The notes below the pieces were generated by a model. That model made no database searches and was not told the origin of the DNA. It saw only the letters and a list, made by a program, of their open reading frames with translations. A DNA stretch of 40,076 nucleotides from assembly GCA_028279345.1 (NCBI GenBank), contig JANQNY010000010.1:1-40076 (forward strand), given 5' to 3'. This stretch comes from Geminicoccaceae bacterium. GTDB lineage: Bacteria; Pseudomonadota; Alphaproteobacteria; Geminicoccales; Geminicoccaceae. A program made the position numbers and the translations under genes. Positions 9,041-17,826 of the stretch are shown in pieces. How positions within the stretch are numbered: position 1 is the first letter of the stretch; each line of letters opens with the position of its first letter.

Positions 9041-9138
9041 GTTCGTTCTCCTCCCTGTCCCGACCCTCTGATGGGGCGTGCTCACATGTACAGTGGCGTA
9101 GCTGCGGCTATGCGTCCAATATCAAGATGCGCCGTCGC

Positions 9139-9155
9139 CATAAGCCGAGGTTATG
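9139..9155. promoter_or_regulatory. Candidate LysR-type binding box
   Basis: CATAA and TTATG form an inverted repeat with a seven-base spacer, containing T-N11-A between 9141 and 9153. This matches the general LysR-family box. It sits just before the proposed regulator start at 9158 and about 100 bases upstream of the divergent binding-protein start, which suits autoregulation plus control of the operon. It is a short motif and could arise by chance. Confidence 0.4.
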
Positions 9156-9157
9156 AG

Positions 9158-10144
9158 GTGTCCGTCTCTCTTCGCCAGCTCGAAATCCTCCACGCCATCC
9201 TTCAGGAAGGCACCATGAGTGGCGCTGCGCGGCTGCTTCGCATCTCGCAGCCAGCCGTCAGCCGGGGCGTAGCTGCAGCCGAGCAGAGCTTGCGCGTGCG
9301 TCTCTTCGACCGTGCCGGCGGAACCCTGACGCCAACGGCGGAGCTTGGCGAGATGCGGCCAGTGCTGGGCCTGATCTTCCAGCAGGTGAAGGTTGCGCGC
9401 GAGCTGGGGGGGCAGCTCCGCTATGGGGCGGGCCGGACGATCGATCTCGCCACGACGCCCTGCTTCGCCTTCGGTGTGGTCCCACGCGCCGTCGGTGGGT
9501 TTCGCGCCGACTTCCCGGCGGCTGAGGTACGGGCGCGGATGCGCGACGCCGTGGCCATCAAGGCCGCCGTGCTGACGCGCGAGGTGGATTTGGGCCTCGT
9601 CTACAACGTGACCTGGAGCGGCCCCTTGGAGAGCGCGCCGTTACGGCCCGTCGAGTTGGTCTGCTTGATGCCCGAGGATCATCCACTCGCCGCCCGCGAG
9701 GTGGTCGGACCGCGCGATCTGATGGCAGCACCGCTCATCAGCTTCAGCCGCAGCTCCAACATCGGGCTCGCGCTGGACCGGCTGTTCGAAGAGGCCGGCG
9801 GCCAACGCGAGCTCGCCGTCGCCACCGGCAACAGCTTCATGGCAGCGGGCTTCGTCTCGGCCGGCATAGGGCTCGCTTTGACCGACCCGTTCGTGATGGA
9901 GACGCCATTCGCGCGTGGCCTTGCTGCGCGGCCCTTTTGCCCGACCCACTCTTTGACCCCCCACGTCGTCTGGGCCAGCGGCCGCACGCTCAGCGCGCCG
10001 GAGGAGCGTCTTGTAGAGCGGCTGCGCGAGGCCTCGATCGCGGCTGACGGCCTGACCGAACCCGATCTTCGTCGACTCGGCCGATCTGAGGCGCCGGTTG
10101 CAGCAGCCGTTGGGCTCAGCTCGAGGACGCGCGCGTCTCTTTAA
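9158..10144 (+). CDS. LysR-family transcriptional regulator
   Basis: 328 residues. The N-terminal winged helix-turn-helix is typical: LRQLEILHAILQEGTMSGAA, then RLLRISQPAVSRGVAAAEQSL and VRLFDRAGGTLTPTAEL. The rest fits a LysR substrate-binding effector domain (about residues 90-300), including CLMPEDHPLA and SAGIGLALTDPF. The start is taken as GTG at 9158, with GAGG seven bases upstream; an in-frame ATG at 9110 would add 16 residues before the HTH. The gene is divergent from the ABC/dehydratase operon and most likely controls it in response to its substrate or an intermediate. Confidence 0.9.
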   Translation: MSVSLRQLEILHAILQEGTMSGAARLLRISQPAVSRGVAAAEQSLRVRLFDRAGGTLTPTAELGEMRPVLGLIFQQVKVARELGGQLRYGAGRTIDLATTPCFAFGVVPRAVGGFRADFPAAEVRARMRDAVAIKAAVLTREVDLGLVYNVTWSGPLESAPLRPVELVCLMPEDHPLAAREVVGPRDLMAAPLISFSRSSNIGLALDRLFEEAGGQRELAVATGNSFMAAGFVSAGIGLALTDPFVMETPFARGLAARPFCPTHSLTPHVVWASGRTLSAPEERLVERLREASIAADGLTEPDLRRLGRSEAPVAAAVGLSSRTRASL

Positions 10145-10324
10145 CATGCCGTGGGCCGGCGCGTCCGCGGTGCCTGGCGGGCGTTAACTAAACTCGCTTT
10201 TTCGTTCTGCCCAACCACGCGACGTCCTGCGGCGACGCGGTTCCAACGACTCGCGATGTCATCCATGCCACGCTCCACCGAAGGGCAGCGTGATCGAAGA
10301 ACTGCAAGTCGCCGGACCTCGGCA

Positions 10325-10350
10325 AAAAGGCGCGCCGCGGTGGGTGCGCC
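10325..10350 (-). terminator. Probable intrinsic terminator of the sulfatase operon
   Basis: Read on the minus strand, a GC stem (GGCGC paired with GCGCC, 12-base loop) is followed by TTTTT at 10325-10329, starting about a dozen bases after the stop of the outer-membrane protein gene. The stem is short, so strength is uncertain, but the position at the end of the operon and between convergent genes is right. Confidence 0.5.
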
Positions 10351-10361
10351 CAAGCTGTGCC

Positions 10362-11207
10362 CTACTGGAACTGATAGGTGAATGCGAGGAAGGGCCCGGT
10401 CTGAAAGACGTCATAGGCGAAGCGGCCGTCGTCTCGCGTCGTCGAATAGTCGATTCCATAAAACTGCCAGCCGAAGCGGAACGACGCCTGTTCCCAGGGC
10501 CGATAGTCGAGGCCGGCGCGGACCTTCCATTGCAGGTGGTCGCCATTGACCCCGAAGCCGCTGAGATCGGCGAGTAGCGCACCGGTCCAGCGCTCGCTGA
10601 GCTCGGCCATGCCGCGTGCGCCAATCACCGGTTCCCACCAGCTCTCGGTGCCGCCTAGGTTCCGCTGAAAGCTGGGACCGCTTCCGATATCGAGGTTGAG
10701 CTTCGCGTCGACGTCTTGGGTAAGGCTGTTGAACCGCGCGCCCGCCTGCACATCGAAGCTGTAGCGCCGTCCCGTCTCGTCATAGGCACCCTCGACGACG
10801 CGGTAGGCGCCGAGGAGATCGACGAAGGCCTGCTTGACCTTGACGTCGACGCTGGCCGTGCCGCCGGCCGGACCCGGCAGATCGATCGAGCTGTCCCCGC
10901 CGATGCTCACGAAGTAACCTTCGGTGACGAGCCCGAAATCGCCGCGCCAGGCTTCCGCCCGTCCGGCGATCGCCCCGTTCAGCACGTCGAACAGGTCGCC
11001 GAGGTCGAGATCGATGTCAACGGAGCTGCCAGCCACCGTCGACGTGCCTGTCGTTGTCACAGGCAGGAAGAGATACGGCGTCACCGAGAACCGCCATGCT
11101 TCATCATTGAACGTCGGCGGCGCTAAAGACTGGCCGATCGCCTCACCGCCTGCAAGCAGCGGCAGCACCATTGCCGCAATACTAAGTCCTTGCCGTCCAG
11201 CTAGCAT
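10362..11207 (-). CDS. Outer-membrane beta-barrel-like protein, function unknown
   Basis: 281 residues with a signal peptide ending near AIGQS. The mature part alternates polar and hydrophobic residues in predicted strands (WRFSVTPYLFLPV, GLVTEGYFVSIGG, FRFGWQFYGIDY). It closes with an aromatic-rich C-terminal strand, FLAFTYQFQ, as in small outer-membrane barrels. The ATG at 11207 has GGGGAA upstream; an in-frame TTG at 11219 is less likely. It is the last gene of the sulfatase operon, 77 bases after sulfatase 1. It could be a pore for a sulfated substrate or its product. No named family is claimed. Confidence 0.7.
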   Translation of the reverse strand: MLAGRQGLSIAAMVLPLLAGGEAIGQSLAPPTFNDEAWRFSVTPYLFLPVTTTGTSTVAGSSVDIDLDLGDLFDVLNGAIAGRAEAWRGDFGLVTEGYFVSIGGDSSIDLPGPAGGTASVDVKVKQAFVDLLGAYRVVEGAYDETGRRYSFDVQAGARFNSLTQDVDAKLNLDIGSGPSFQRNLGGTESWWEPVIGARGMAELSERWTGALLADLSGFGVNGDHLQWKVRAGLDYRPWEQASFRFGWQFYGIDYSTTRDDGRFAYDVFQTGPFLAFTYQFQ

Positions 11208-11284
11208 GTTGTTCCCCAAACCGATATTGTTGTCCTGCGGCTAGATGGCGTCGCTTGCCTGTTCTGTTCGCAGCAACCTCCGCT

Positions 11285-12997
11285 TTATTTCCCAGCGCTA
11301 CCCCACCGGCGGTCGATATTCTCCCACTCCGGTTGTAGCTGCAGAAACTCGTAAGGGTCGAACGGCAGGGTGTCCGGATCGACCCTGAATTGGCCAGCGG
11401 CCGCGACCTCGGGCCTCGGGTTCTCCAGGCCCGCGAATGGGAGGCCTCGGTTCTGGCCGGTGTTGGGATAGCGCGTTGCCCAGAGCTGATGACGCAGCTT
11501 CATCTGGTTGAACATGCCCTTGGCCGGGAACATCGGCAGCATCCGGCCGCTGTCCTCACGCGGGTCATTGTAGAGGTCGTAGAACTCGGGCCCCGACAGG
11601 CCTGGCTGTGCACCGATCAGGTGCCGCTTGTAGCGTCCCTTCACCAGCGCCGCGAGAATTGGACCGGTGTAGATCGTCACGTAGTCCCGGCGGCTGTGGG
11701 TGTCGCCGTTCAGCAAGAGCGAGGTCTGATCCACGCCATCGATGATGCGGTCGCGCGGGATCGCGTCGAGCGCACCACCGAGGCGGGCGAAGGTCGTGAA
11801 GAGATCGGTGATGTGGATGATGTCACCGACCACCTGATCGGGCTCGATCACGCCGGGCCAGCGGGCCATAGCGGGCACGCGGACACCACCCTCGGTGTAG
11901 TCGCCCTTGCCGCCGGTATAGAGCGTCTCGACGAATCCCGGCGGGCCATTGTGCACCATCGGACCGTTGTCGGCCATCAGCACGACAAGCGTGTTGTCCT
12001 CGATGCCCAACTCCTCCAGGAGCGCGCCGAGTTCGGCCACACGGTCATCCAGCCGGACGAGCGCTTCCTGAATGAAGCCGCCTGACGCGGTGACCCGGTC
12101 GGGGAAGCCCAGGAACGACGTGAGCTGCGGCCACCAAGCGACGAAGAAGGGCGTGTCGACCTCCGCCTGCCGGCGGATAAAGTCGAACGCGGCGTCCTGG
12201 AATTGGTCCTCCAGCGCCATGTAGCCGTCATGGTCGAAGGGCGGTGTGCCAAACTCGGTGACTGGCCCGCCCTTGGTTCCTTGTAGTGCCCAGACATAAC
12301 CCGTCGGGCGCCAGTTCGGGTCCATGTCATAGGGGTCTTCGGCGAAGAGTTCCGGAAAGAGCGTACCGGGCGTCAGGGCGGTCAGTTGCGCCTGTGGCAC
12401 GTAGAGGCTCGGCACCTGATTGTAGGGCGTCCAGATCGCCTCATCGAAACCCTGGTTCGACAGATAGGACGACTCCACGTCGCCCAGATGCGACTTGCCG
12501 TAGAAGGCGGTAGCGTAGCCCGCGGTGCTGAGGACCTCGGCGATTGTCACTTCTTCAGCGGCGAGCCCGCCGTACTCATAGGGGAAGCCCACGTTGTACA
12601 TGCCATTTCGAACGGCGTGGCGCCCGGTCATGGCCGCCGCCCGGCTTGGGGTACAGGACGGCTCCGTGTACATCCGCATGAAGTTGATGCCTTCAGCGGC
12701 GAACTGGTTGATCGTCGGCGTCTCGAACCCGCGGATCTTCTGCAGCTCCGGAATGCCGAGTTCTCCGACGGGCGTGTCGTCCCACATCACGTGGATGATG
12801 TTCGGCGGTTGGCCGTGGAGTTCGCGAAGCTCGGCGAGCCGGGCGTCGAGGTCTTGGTTCTCGATCTCCCAGATGTCGCCATGAAGCGTCTCGAGCACGT
12901 AGTACTCGGCGTCGTGGACAATGCGGTCCGTGTCTTGTGCCGCGGCGATATTGGCAAAGGCTGCAACTAGCAAGACAACGGCGAGCTTTCTGAGCAT
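11285..12997 (-). CDS. Exported type I sulfatase (paralogue 1)
   Basis: 570 residues with a signal peptide (MLRKLAVVLLVAAFANIAAA|Q). The sulfatase signature CTPSRAAAMTG places the residue to be converted to formylglycine at C115. Metal-ligand candidates are D73-D74 (MWDD) and the later MADNGP. GKSHLG and GGKGDYTEGGVRVP match the substrate and active-site lysine regions. The start at 12997 has GGAG six bases upstream, the same arrangement as the other two sulfatases; an ATG 18 bases earlier is less likely. It diverges most from its paralogues (SNQGFDEAIWTPYNQV in place of the shared IHQQ segment, and CTPSR instead of CTPTR). It should hydrolyse a sulfate ester in the periplasm or outside; the substrate is unknown. 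Confidence 0.92.
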   Translation of the reverse strand: MLRKLAVVLLVAAFANIAAAQDTDRIVHDAEYYVLETLHGDIWEIENQDLDARLAELRELHGQPPNIIHVMWDDTPVGELGIPELQKIRGFETPTINQFAAEGINFMRMYTEPSCTPSRAAAMTGRHAVRNGMYNVGFPYEYGGLAAEEVTIAEVLSTAGYATAFYGKSHLGDVESSYLSNQGFDEAIWTPYNQVPSLYVPQAQLTALTPGTLFPELFAEDPYDMDPNWRPTGYVWALQGTKGGPVTEFGTPPFDHDGYMALEDQFQDAAFDFIRRQAEVDTPFFVAWWPQLTSFLGFPDRVTASGGFIQEALVRLDDRVAELGALLEELGIEDNTLVVLMADNGPMVHNGPPGFVETLYTGGKGDYTEGGVRVPAMARWPGVIEPDQVVGDIIHITDLFTTFARLGGALDAIPRDRIIDGVDQTSLLLNGDTHSRRDYVTIYTGPILAALVKGRYKRHLIGAQPGLSGPEFYDLYNDPREDSGRMLPMFPAKGMFNQMKLRHQLWATRYPNTGQNRGLPFAGLENPRPEVAAAGQFRVDPDTLPFDPYEFLQLQPEWENIDRRWGSAGK

Positions 12998-13060
12998 GAA
13001 CGGCTCCAGGTTCATTCTTCGACTGGTTTTGCGGACTATTGGCTCAAGCAGTGCACTGCC

Positions 13061-14704
13061 CTACTGCCAACTCTGAAACACATCGCGCGCCAGCTCACTT
13101 TCGGGTCGGAGATTCTCAATACCTTCGTAGGGCACGCCCTTGCCGAGCGGCAGGTGCGGGTATTGCGCGATCGTCTTCTGGTGGCGCTTGATCATGTCCT
13201 GGAAGGACGCCCCGGACCAAAGCGCGTAGCCGATGAGCGGGTGCTCCTCGCGCGGGTCGCGGAGGATGTTGAAGACGGGTGCCGCGGCGCCCGGCACGCC
13301 CGGTGGCGCCACGTGCAGCTTTAACTCCTCCTTCACGACCGAGCGCAGGACCGGGCCTTCGTAGACGTAGACATAGTCGCGCCGGGAGTTGCCCTCGCCG
13401 TCGAGCAGCAGTGCCGTCTGGTCGACGCCGTCGATCACGCGGTCGCGGGGGATGAAGTCGCTTGCGCCGGCGATGCGCGCGAACGTCGTGAACAGGTCCG
13501 AAACGTGGATGATGTCGCCGGCGGTGCTGCCGGCCTCGATGACGCCCGGCCAGCGAATGAAGGCGTCGGTTCGAACACCGCCCTCAAGATGTTGGGTCTT
13601 GCCACCCCGGTAGATAAGCTGCGACAGGCCTGACGTCCCCTCGTAGTGGAACATGAGCCCGTTGTCGGCCATGAGCATGACGATCGTGTCGTCCGTGAGC
13701 CGCAACTCATCGACTTTGTCGAGCACCTCACCGATCCAACCGTCCAGCAATTGCAGCTTGTCCGCGTGAAAGCCGCCATTTCGCGAGATCGACTGCTCCG
13801 GATAGACGAAATTGAGCGGGTAGAGCGGCCAGTACTGCAGGAAGAATGGCGCGTCTTCACCCGCCAGGCGCTCCAGTTGCTCGAGGATCTGCGCCTGATA
13901 GCGCTCGTTCATGCGTTCGTAGTGGGCCTGCGTCCATTCCTCACCGGGTGCGAGGTCGATCTCGCGCGCTAGCCCGCCGGCTTCGGCTTCGACACCGGTC
14001 ACGAGGCCATAGGGCCTGAACCGCTCGTCTAGCGCGAGGTCGTTCGACTGACCGGAGGGGTGGTAGCCGAGCATGTTGTTTGCCTGCATCGCCTCGTGGG
14101 TCATCAGGCTCAGCTGGACCTGCTGGTGGATCGGGAACGCTGCCCAGTCAAACCCCTGATTGTGTGGGAACGCCTGCTCGATATCGCCTTGGTGCCATTT
14201 GCCGACGTGCGCCGTGTTGTACCCGACTTGCTTGAGCACCTCGGCTAAGGTCACCTCATCGGCCGAGAGCCCCTCGCCGACAAGGGCCACCTTGACCTCT
14301 TCGACCCCTGCGCGGACCGGGTGCCGACCCGTCAGGAACGCCGTGCGGGTCGGCGTGCAAGATGGCTCCGTGTACATCCGCATCAGCGACATGCCTTCAC
14401 TGGCGAAGTCGTTGATGTTGGAGGTGTCGATGCCGGTGACGTAGTTCATGGCCCGGTTGCCCATCTGGCCGAAGCTGACGTCGTCGATGAGGATGTACAG
14501 GATGTTGGGCGGGTTGCCGCCGTTCGCCTCATGGAGGTCAGCCAGCCGCGCGTCGATGCGCGCATCCTGCTCAGCCCATTCCTCGCCCCTCTGCCCAAGC
14601 AGGAACCTGTATTCACCGTCACGGACGATCGGGTCCAAGTCCTGTGCCGCGGCGAGGCCAGCGAAGGCTACGAGCGGCACCACAAAGGCTAGTCTTCCAA
14701 GCAC
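13061..14704 (-). CDS. Exported type I sulfatase (paralogue 2)
   Basis: 547 residues, secreted (cleavage near LAAA|QD). Formylglycine motif CTPTRTAFLTG has its Cys at 116, with metal-site D74-D75 and MADNG plus GKWHQG and GGKTQHLEGGVRTDAF. CTPTR rather than CTPSR is accepted in known arylsulfatases. The start is GTG at 14704, with GGAG six bases upstream as in the neighbours. The N-terminal extension before the catalytic domain (IVRDGEYRFLLGQ) and the C-terminal GVPYEGIENLRPE are shared with paralogue 3. It lies between two other sulfatases with about 40-65 base gaps, so it is probably co-transcribed. The specific substrate is unknown. Confidence 0.93.
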   Translation of the reverse strand: MLGRLAFVVPLVAFAGLAAAQDLDPIVRDGEYRFLLGQRGEEWAEQDARIDARLADLHEANGGNPPNILYILIDDVSFGQMGNRAMNYVTGIDTSNINDFASEGMSLMRMYTEPSCTPTRTAFLTGRHPVRAGVEEVKVALVGEGLSADEVTLAEVLKQVGYNTAHVGKWHQGDIEQAFPHNQGFDWAAFPIHQQVQLSLMTHEAMQANNMLGYHPSGQSNDLALDERFRPYGLVTGVEAEAGGLAREIDLAPGEEWTQAHYERMNERYQAQILEQLERLAGEDAPFFLQYWPLYPLNFVYPEQSISRNGGFHADKLQLLDGWIGEVLDKVDELRLTDDTIVMLMADNGLMFHYEGTSGLSQLIYRGGKTQHLEGGVRTDAFIRWPGVIEAGSTAGDIIHVSDLFTTFARIAGASDFIPRDRVIDGVDQTALLLDGEGNSRRDYVYVYEGPVLRSVVKEELKLHVAPPGVPGAAAPVFNILRDPREEHPLIGYALWSGASFQDMIKRHQKTIAQYPHLPLGKGVPYEGIENLRPESELARDVFQSWQ

Positions 14705-14745
14705 AAGTGGCTCCAGTTCGATTGTTCAGGCTGTTCGATCGGATC

Positions 14746-16413
14746 TCAGCGTTGCACCGATGACCGCTTGAGGAGAAACGCCTCGACCGCGGCCTCTGTC
14801 TCCGGGCGCAGGTTCTCGATGCCTTCGTAGGGCCGACCCATGGCTGGCGGGGTGTCGGGGTAGAGTTCCTTGCGCGCCTTGTGGCGACCGAGGATGCGGA
14901 CGAACTCCTGACCGCCCCAGGCGCCGACCTCGGTGCTCACCGGATACTTCTCGTGCGTGTCGCGGAACACGTCGAAGAAGTCGGCGAGAATGGCGCTCTC
15001 ACCTGGACCCGGAAGGTTGAGCTTGAGCTTGTCCTTCACGAGCGCGCGGGGCGTGTTCACGGAGTAGACGATCACGCTGTCCCGGCGCCCTTTGCTCTCA
15101 TCGGCAAAGAGGATCGAGGCCGACTGGTCGACGCCATCGATGAGCCGGTCGCGCGGCACGTAGTCGGTGGCGCCCGCGAACCGCGCGAGCGTCGTGTAGA
15201 GATCGGAGACGTGGATGATGCTGTTGAGCAGCGTGTCGGCGCCGATCATCCCCGGCCAGCGGATGAACGCGTCGACACGGATCCCCCCTTCGGTCGTATC
15301 GCCCTTGCCGCCCCGAAAGATCATCGGCGTGAAGCCCGATTGTGGGGAGTACTTGGTGAAATGGCCGTTGTCGCCCATCAGCACGACGATCGTGCTATCG
15401 GCGATGCCGAGCGCATCCATCTCCCCGAAAAGCTCACCGAACCAGGCATCGAGCTCCTGCATCTTATCCGCATAGAGCCCGCCATTGGGGCTCTCCGGGC
15501 CGTCGCGGCCGGTGCGCGTGTTGTGCAGGGGGAGAAGTGGCCAATACTGCAGGAAGAACGGTTCGTCGCGCGCGGCAAGCTCGCGCAGGCTCTCCAGGGC
15601 CTGGTCCTGGAACGCCTCGTTCATTTCGTCATACTTGGCGGCTGTCCAACGCTCGCCCGGCGTCATGCGCACTTCACGCACCGGGCCACCGGCCTCGCCC
15701 TCGATCACGGTGACCATTGCCGACGCGTCGGGGCGAAACAAGTCGTCGAGCGTGTAGGCCGGATCGAAGTCACTGATCCCGACGGCGACCTGCTCCCTGA
15801 TCGCATCGTCGTTGAAGATCGTGAGTTGGCCCTGCTGGTGGATCGGCATCGCGGCAAAGTCGAAGCCTTGGTTCATCGCCCAGCTCTCGGCGATGTCGCC
15901 CATGTGCCACTTGCCGAAATGAGCGGTGTTGTAGCCGGCTTCTTTGAGGACTTCCGCTAGCGTCACCTCGTCACCCGGCAGGCCGAAACCCGCGATGTCG
16001 ACGGTGGTGTCGCCCATGCCCATGCGGACAGGGAGCCGGCCGGTCATCTGCGCCACGCGAGTCGGCGTGCACGAAGGCTCGGTGTACATCCGAACCATGC
16101 GCATCGCTTCATCGGAGAACGCGTTGATGTTGGGCGTGGCGTAGCCTCGAACCGCGTTGAGTTCGGGAATGCCCATGTCGCCGAAGCCCATGTCGTCGAC
16201 GAGAATGTTGACGATGTTGGGCGGCCTGCCGCCATTGCGGTCTCGGAATTCCGCGAGCGCCTCTTCCACTGCGATGTCGTCTGAGGCCCAAGCATCGGCG
16301 TGTTGCGCCTGGAGAATGTAGTACTCTGCATCATGGATGATCGGCGCGTCCTGGGCAGCAGCTGCCAAGCTGGCCATGACAATCGCGGCGGCCACCGCGG
16401 CTCGGTCAATCAT
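14746..16413 (-). CDS. Exported type I sulfatase (paralogue 3)
   Basis: 555 residues with signal peptide (cleavage near AAAA|QD). Cys115 in CTPTRVAQMTG is the formylglycine site; D73-D74, MGDNGH, GKWHMG and GGKGDTTEGGIRVDAF complete the active site. It is closest to paralogue 2, sharing NQGFD, FAAMPIHQQGQL and GRPYEGIENLRPE. ATG at 16413 follows GGAG by six bases. It is the first sulfatase after the DUF3179 gene, 40 bases away. Like the others it needs a formylglycine-generating enzyme or anaerobic maturase, and none is encoded in this window. Confidence 0.93.
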   Translation of the reverse strand: MIDRAAVAAAIVMASLAAAAQDAPIIHDAEYYILQAQHADAWASDDIAVEEALAEFRDRNGGRPPNIVNILVDDMGFGDMGIPELNAVRGYATPNINAFSDEAMRMVRMYTEPSCTPTRVAQMTGRLPVRMGMGDTTVDIAGFGLPGDEVTLAEVLKEAGYNTAHFGKWHMGDIAESWAMNQGFDFAAMPIHQQGQLTIFNDDAIREQVAVGISDFDPAYTLDDLFRPDASAMVTVIEGEAGGPVREVRMTPGERWTAAKYDEMNEAFQDQALESLRELAARDEPFFLQYWPLLPLHNTRTGRDGPESPNGGLYADKMQELDAWFGELFGEMDALGIADSTIVVLMGDNGHFTKYSPQSGFTPMIFRGGKGDTTEGGIRVDAFIRWPGMIGADTLLNSIIHVSDLYTTLARFAGATDYVPRDRLIDGVDQSASILFADESKGRRDSVIVYSVNTPRALVKDKLKLNLPGPGESAILADFFDVFRDTHEKYPVSTEVGAWGGQEFVRILGRHKARKELYPDTPPAMGRPYEGIENLRPETEAAVEAFLLKRSSVQR

Positions 16414-16453
16414 AGGGAACTCCAGTGTTCAGACAGGTTGCGGGCCGGCCATG

Positions 16454-17659
16454 TCAGGCAGCGGTCTTGACGTCCGCGCGCTTGCCAACGCGGTTGATGT
16501 CGGTCTGCGGAAAGAACTCGGCCCAGACGTGCCAGAACAGGCCTGCCTTGAGTCTCTCAGAGCGCACCAGCTTGCCGCGGTCGCTGTCGCCCCAGAAGTC
16601 GATGCGCGTCACCGGCTCACCGGTGTCGTTCCACCAGAGGCCCAAGCTTTCGAATGGCTGGCTCCACGCGACGACGACCTGCCGGCCACCGACGGTGGCG
16701 TTGACGGGGGCGCCATGCTCGATAACGAAATCGTCGGTCCAGCACGCCGCGTCGTCGCCGACATCGACGCCCCACACATAGGTCTTGTTCGGCAGGCGTG
16801 GGTCTTGCCGGGTCATGTTGTCCATGACCGGCCTAGCCTCCTGATGCTGCTTCGCGATACCGGCGGAGAACGCCGTCTCGGTCAGCAGATCAAAGAGCCG
16901 GAGGATCAGGTTCGACGATGGCTTGTTGAGAAAAACCTGCCCGTCCGGATAGGCCTTGCAGAAGCCGCGGAAGGTCATACGAAAGGTCGGCCAAGGTTCC
17001 ATCGCCGGTCCCGGCCCGCCGGCGCGCTCGACCCGCCCGTAAATGTGCTGGATCGGGTCGCCGGTATGGTTGTCGCGCAGGATCAGGTTGTTGCCATGTT
17101 GGGCGAGGACCTCCAGCGCGCAGGCTTGGCCCTCGACCACAGGCTTGTAGCCGATGCCGAGATTGGCCATGGCGCAGTAGGTCATGACGACGTTCTCGCC
17201 GGCGAGGCCCTCCTCGTTGCCGGCCAGGTGCGGCCGCATGAGCTGCGCGTCAGGATGGGCGCGGGCTATGCCGTCCTTCTCAATGACAACGACGCTGGCC
17301 TGCGGACTGATGTGCTCGGCGGCTTCTTTGATGCTGTAGTAGTGCGCGCTGGTCTGTTGGTTGCGCAGCCCGACGTGCACCCACACCCAGGGAAAGCCCA
17401 ACAGCACGACGATCACGACAGCTGCTGGCCAGAAGACCCACCCTGGACCGGCGCCGAACCCGAGATGCGCGACCACTGTCACTAGGAGGCCGACCGCAGC
17501 TGCGCCCAACAGCCGATACTCATGGCGTATAAAGCGGACCATGTTCTGCCGCTTCACCTTGAGGATCATCTGCGTGACGTCGCCTAGATCGCGGAAATAC
17601 AGAAAGCCGATCGCGGCCGAGACGACGATCCCAAGCCAAAACAGTAACTCGACGAGCAT
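16454..17659 (-). CDS. DUF3179-type membrane-anchored protein
   Basis: 401 residues. Three hydrophobic segments lie in the first 110 residues (FWLGIVVSAAIGFLYF; LLGAAAVGLLVTVVAHLGFG; FWPAAVVIVVLLGFPWVW). The remainder fits DUF3179, which is recognised by a pattern like VTYCPLTGTA; here it reads VVMTYCAMANLGIGYKPVV, followed by LILRDNHTGDPIQHIYG. DUF3179 has no established function. The ATG at 17659 has only a weak ribosome site. It is the first gene of the sulfatase operon and divergent from the AraC regulator, so its product probably acts with the sulfatases at the membrane. The DUF3179 assignment is from memory of the motif and moderately sure. Confidence 0.7.
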   Translation of the reverse strand: MLVELLFWLGIVVSAAIGFLYFRDLGDVTQMILKVKRQNMVRFIRHEYRLLGAAAVGLLVTVVAHLGFGAGPGWVFWPAAVVIVVLLGFPWVWVHVGLRNQQTSAHYYSIKEAAEHISPQASVVVIEKDGIARAHPDAQLMRPHLAGNEEGLAGENVVMTYCAMANLGIGYKPVVEGQACALEVLAQHGNNLILRDNHTGDPIQHIYGRVERAGGPGPAMEPWPTFRMTFRGFCKAYPDGQVFLNKPSSNLILRLFDLLTETAFSAGIAKQHQEARPVMDNMTRQDPRLPNKTYVWGVDVGDDAACWTDDFVIEHGAPVNATVGGRQVVVAWSQPFESLGLWWNDTGEPVTRIDFWGDSDRGKLVRSERLKAGLFWHVWAEFFPQTDINRVGKRADVKTAA

Positions 17660-17704
17660 GCGTGCTTGCAGCCCCCATCTGGTGCGCTTTGCGCGTCTTT
17701 AGTT

Positions 17705-17718
17705 TGTCGTTGACGACA
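17705..17718. promoter_or_regulatory. Inverted repeat in the AraC/sulfatase divergent promoter region
   Basis: TGTCGT and ACGACA flank a two-base centre. It lies 46 bases before the DUF3179 start and about 110 before the AraC start. It is the clearest symmetric element I saw in this 167-base divergent region and is a possible regulator site. AraC proteins more often bind direct repeats, so the assignment is weak. Confidence 0.3.
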
Positions 17719-17826
17719 GATTAACAGTGACGACGCGGCTCACCAAGGATGCTAGCAAGTGTGCGCTGACGGCGTGATCGAAAAACCGCAAAGTGGTCAT
17801 CTGGGCGAAGAGGGTGCCGACCAAGC

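Noticed and set aside
7844..9157. Upstream part of a 766-codon plus-strand frame ending in the LysR gene
   Set aside because: It is antisense to the binding-protein gene; only the part from about 9158 matches a LysR protein.
12998..13015. Earlier ATG for sulfatase 1
   Set aside because: It has no good ribosome site and adds residues before the signal peptide; the ATG at 12997 has the same GGAG-N6 layout as the two paralogues.
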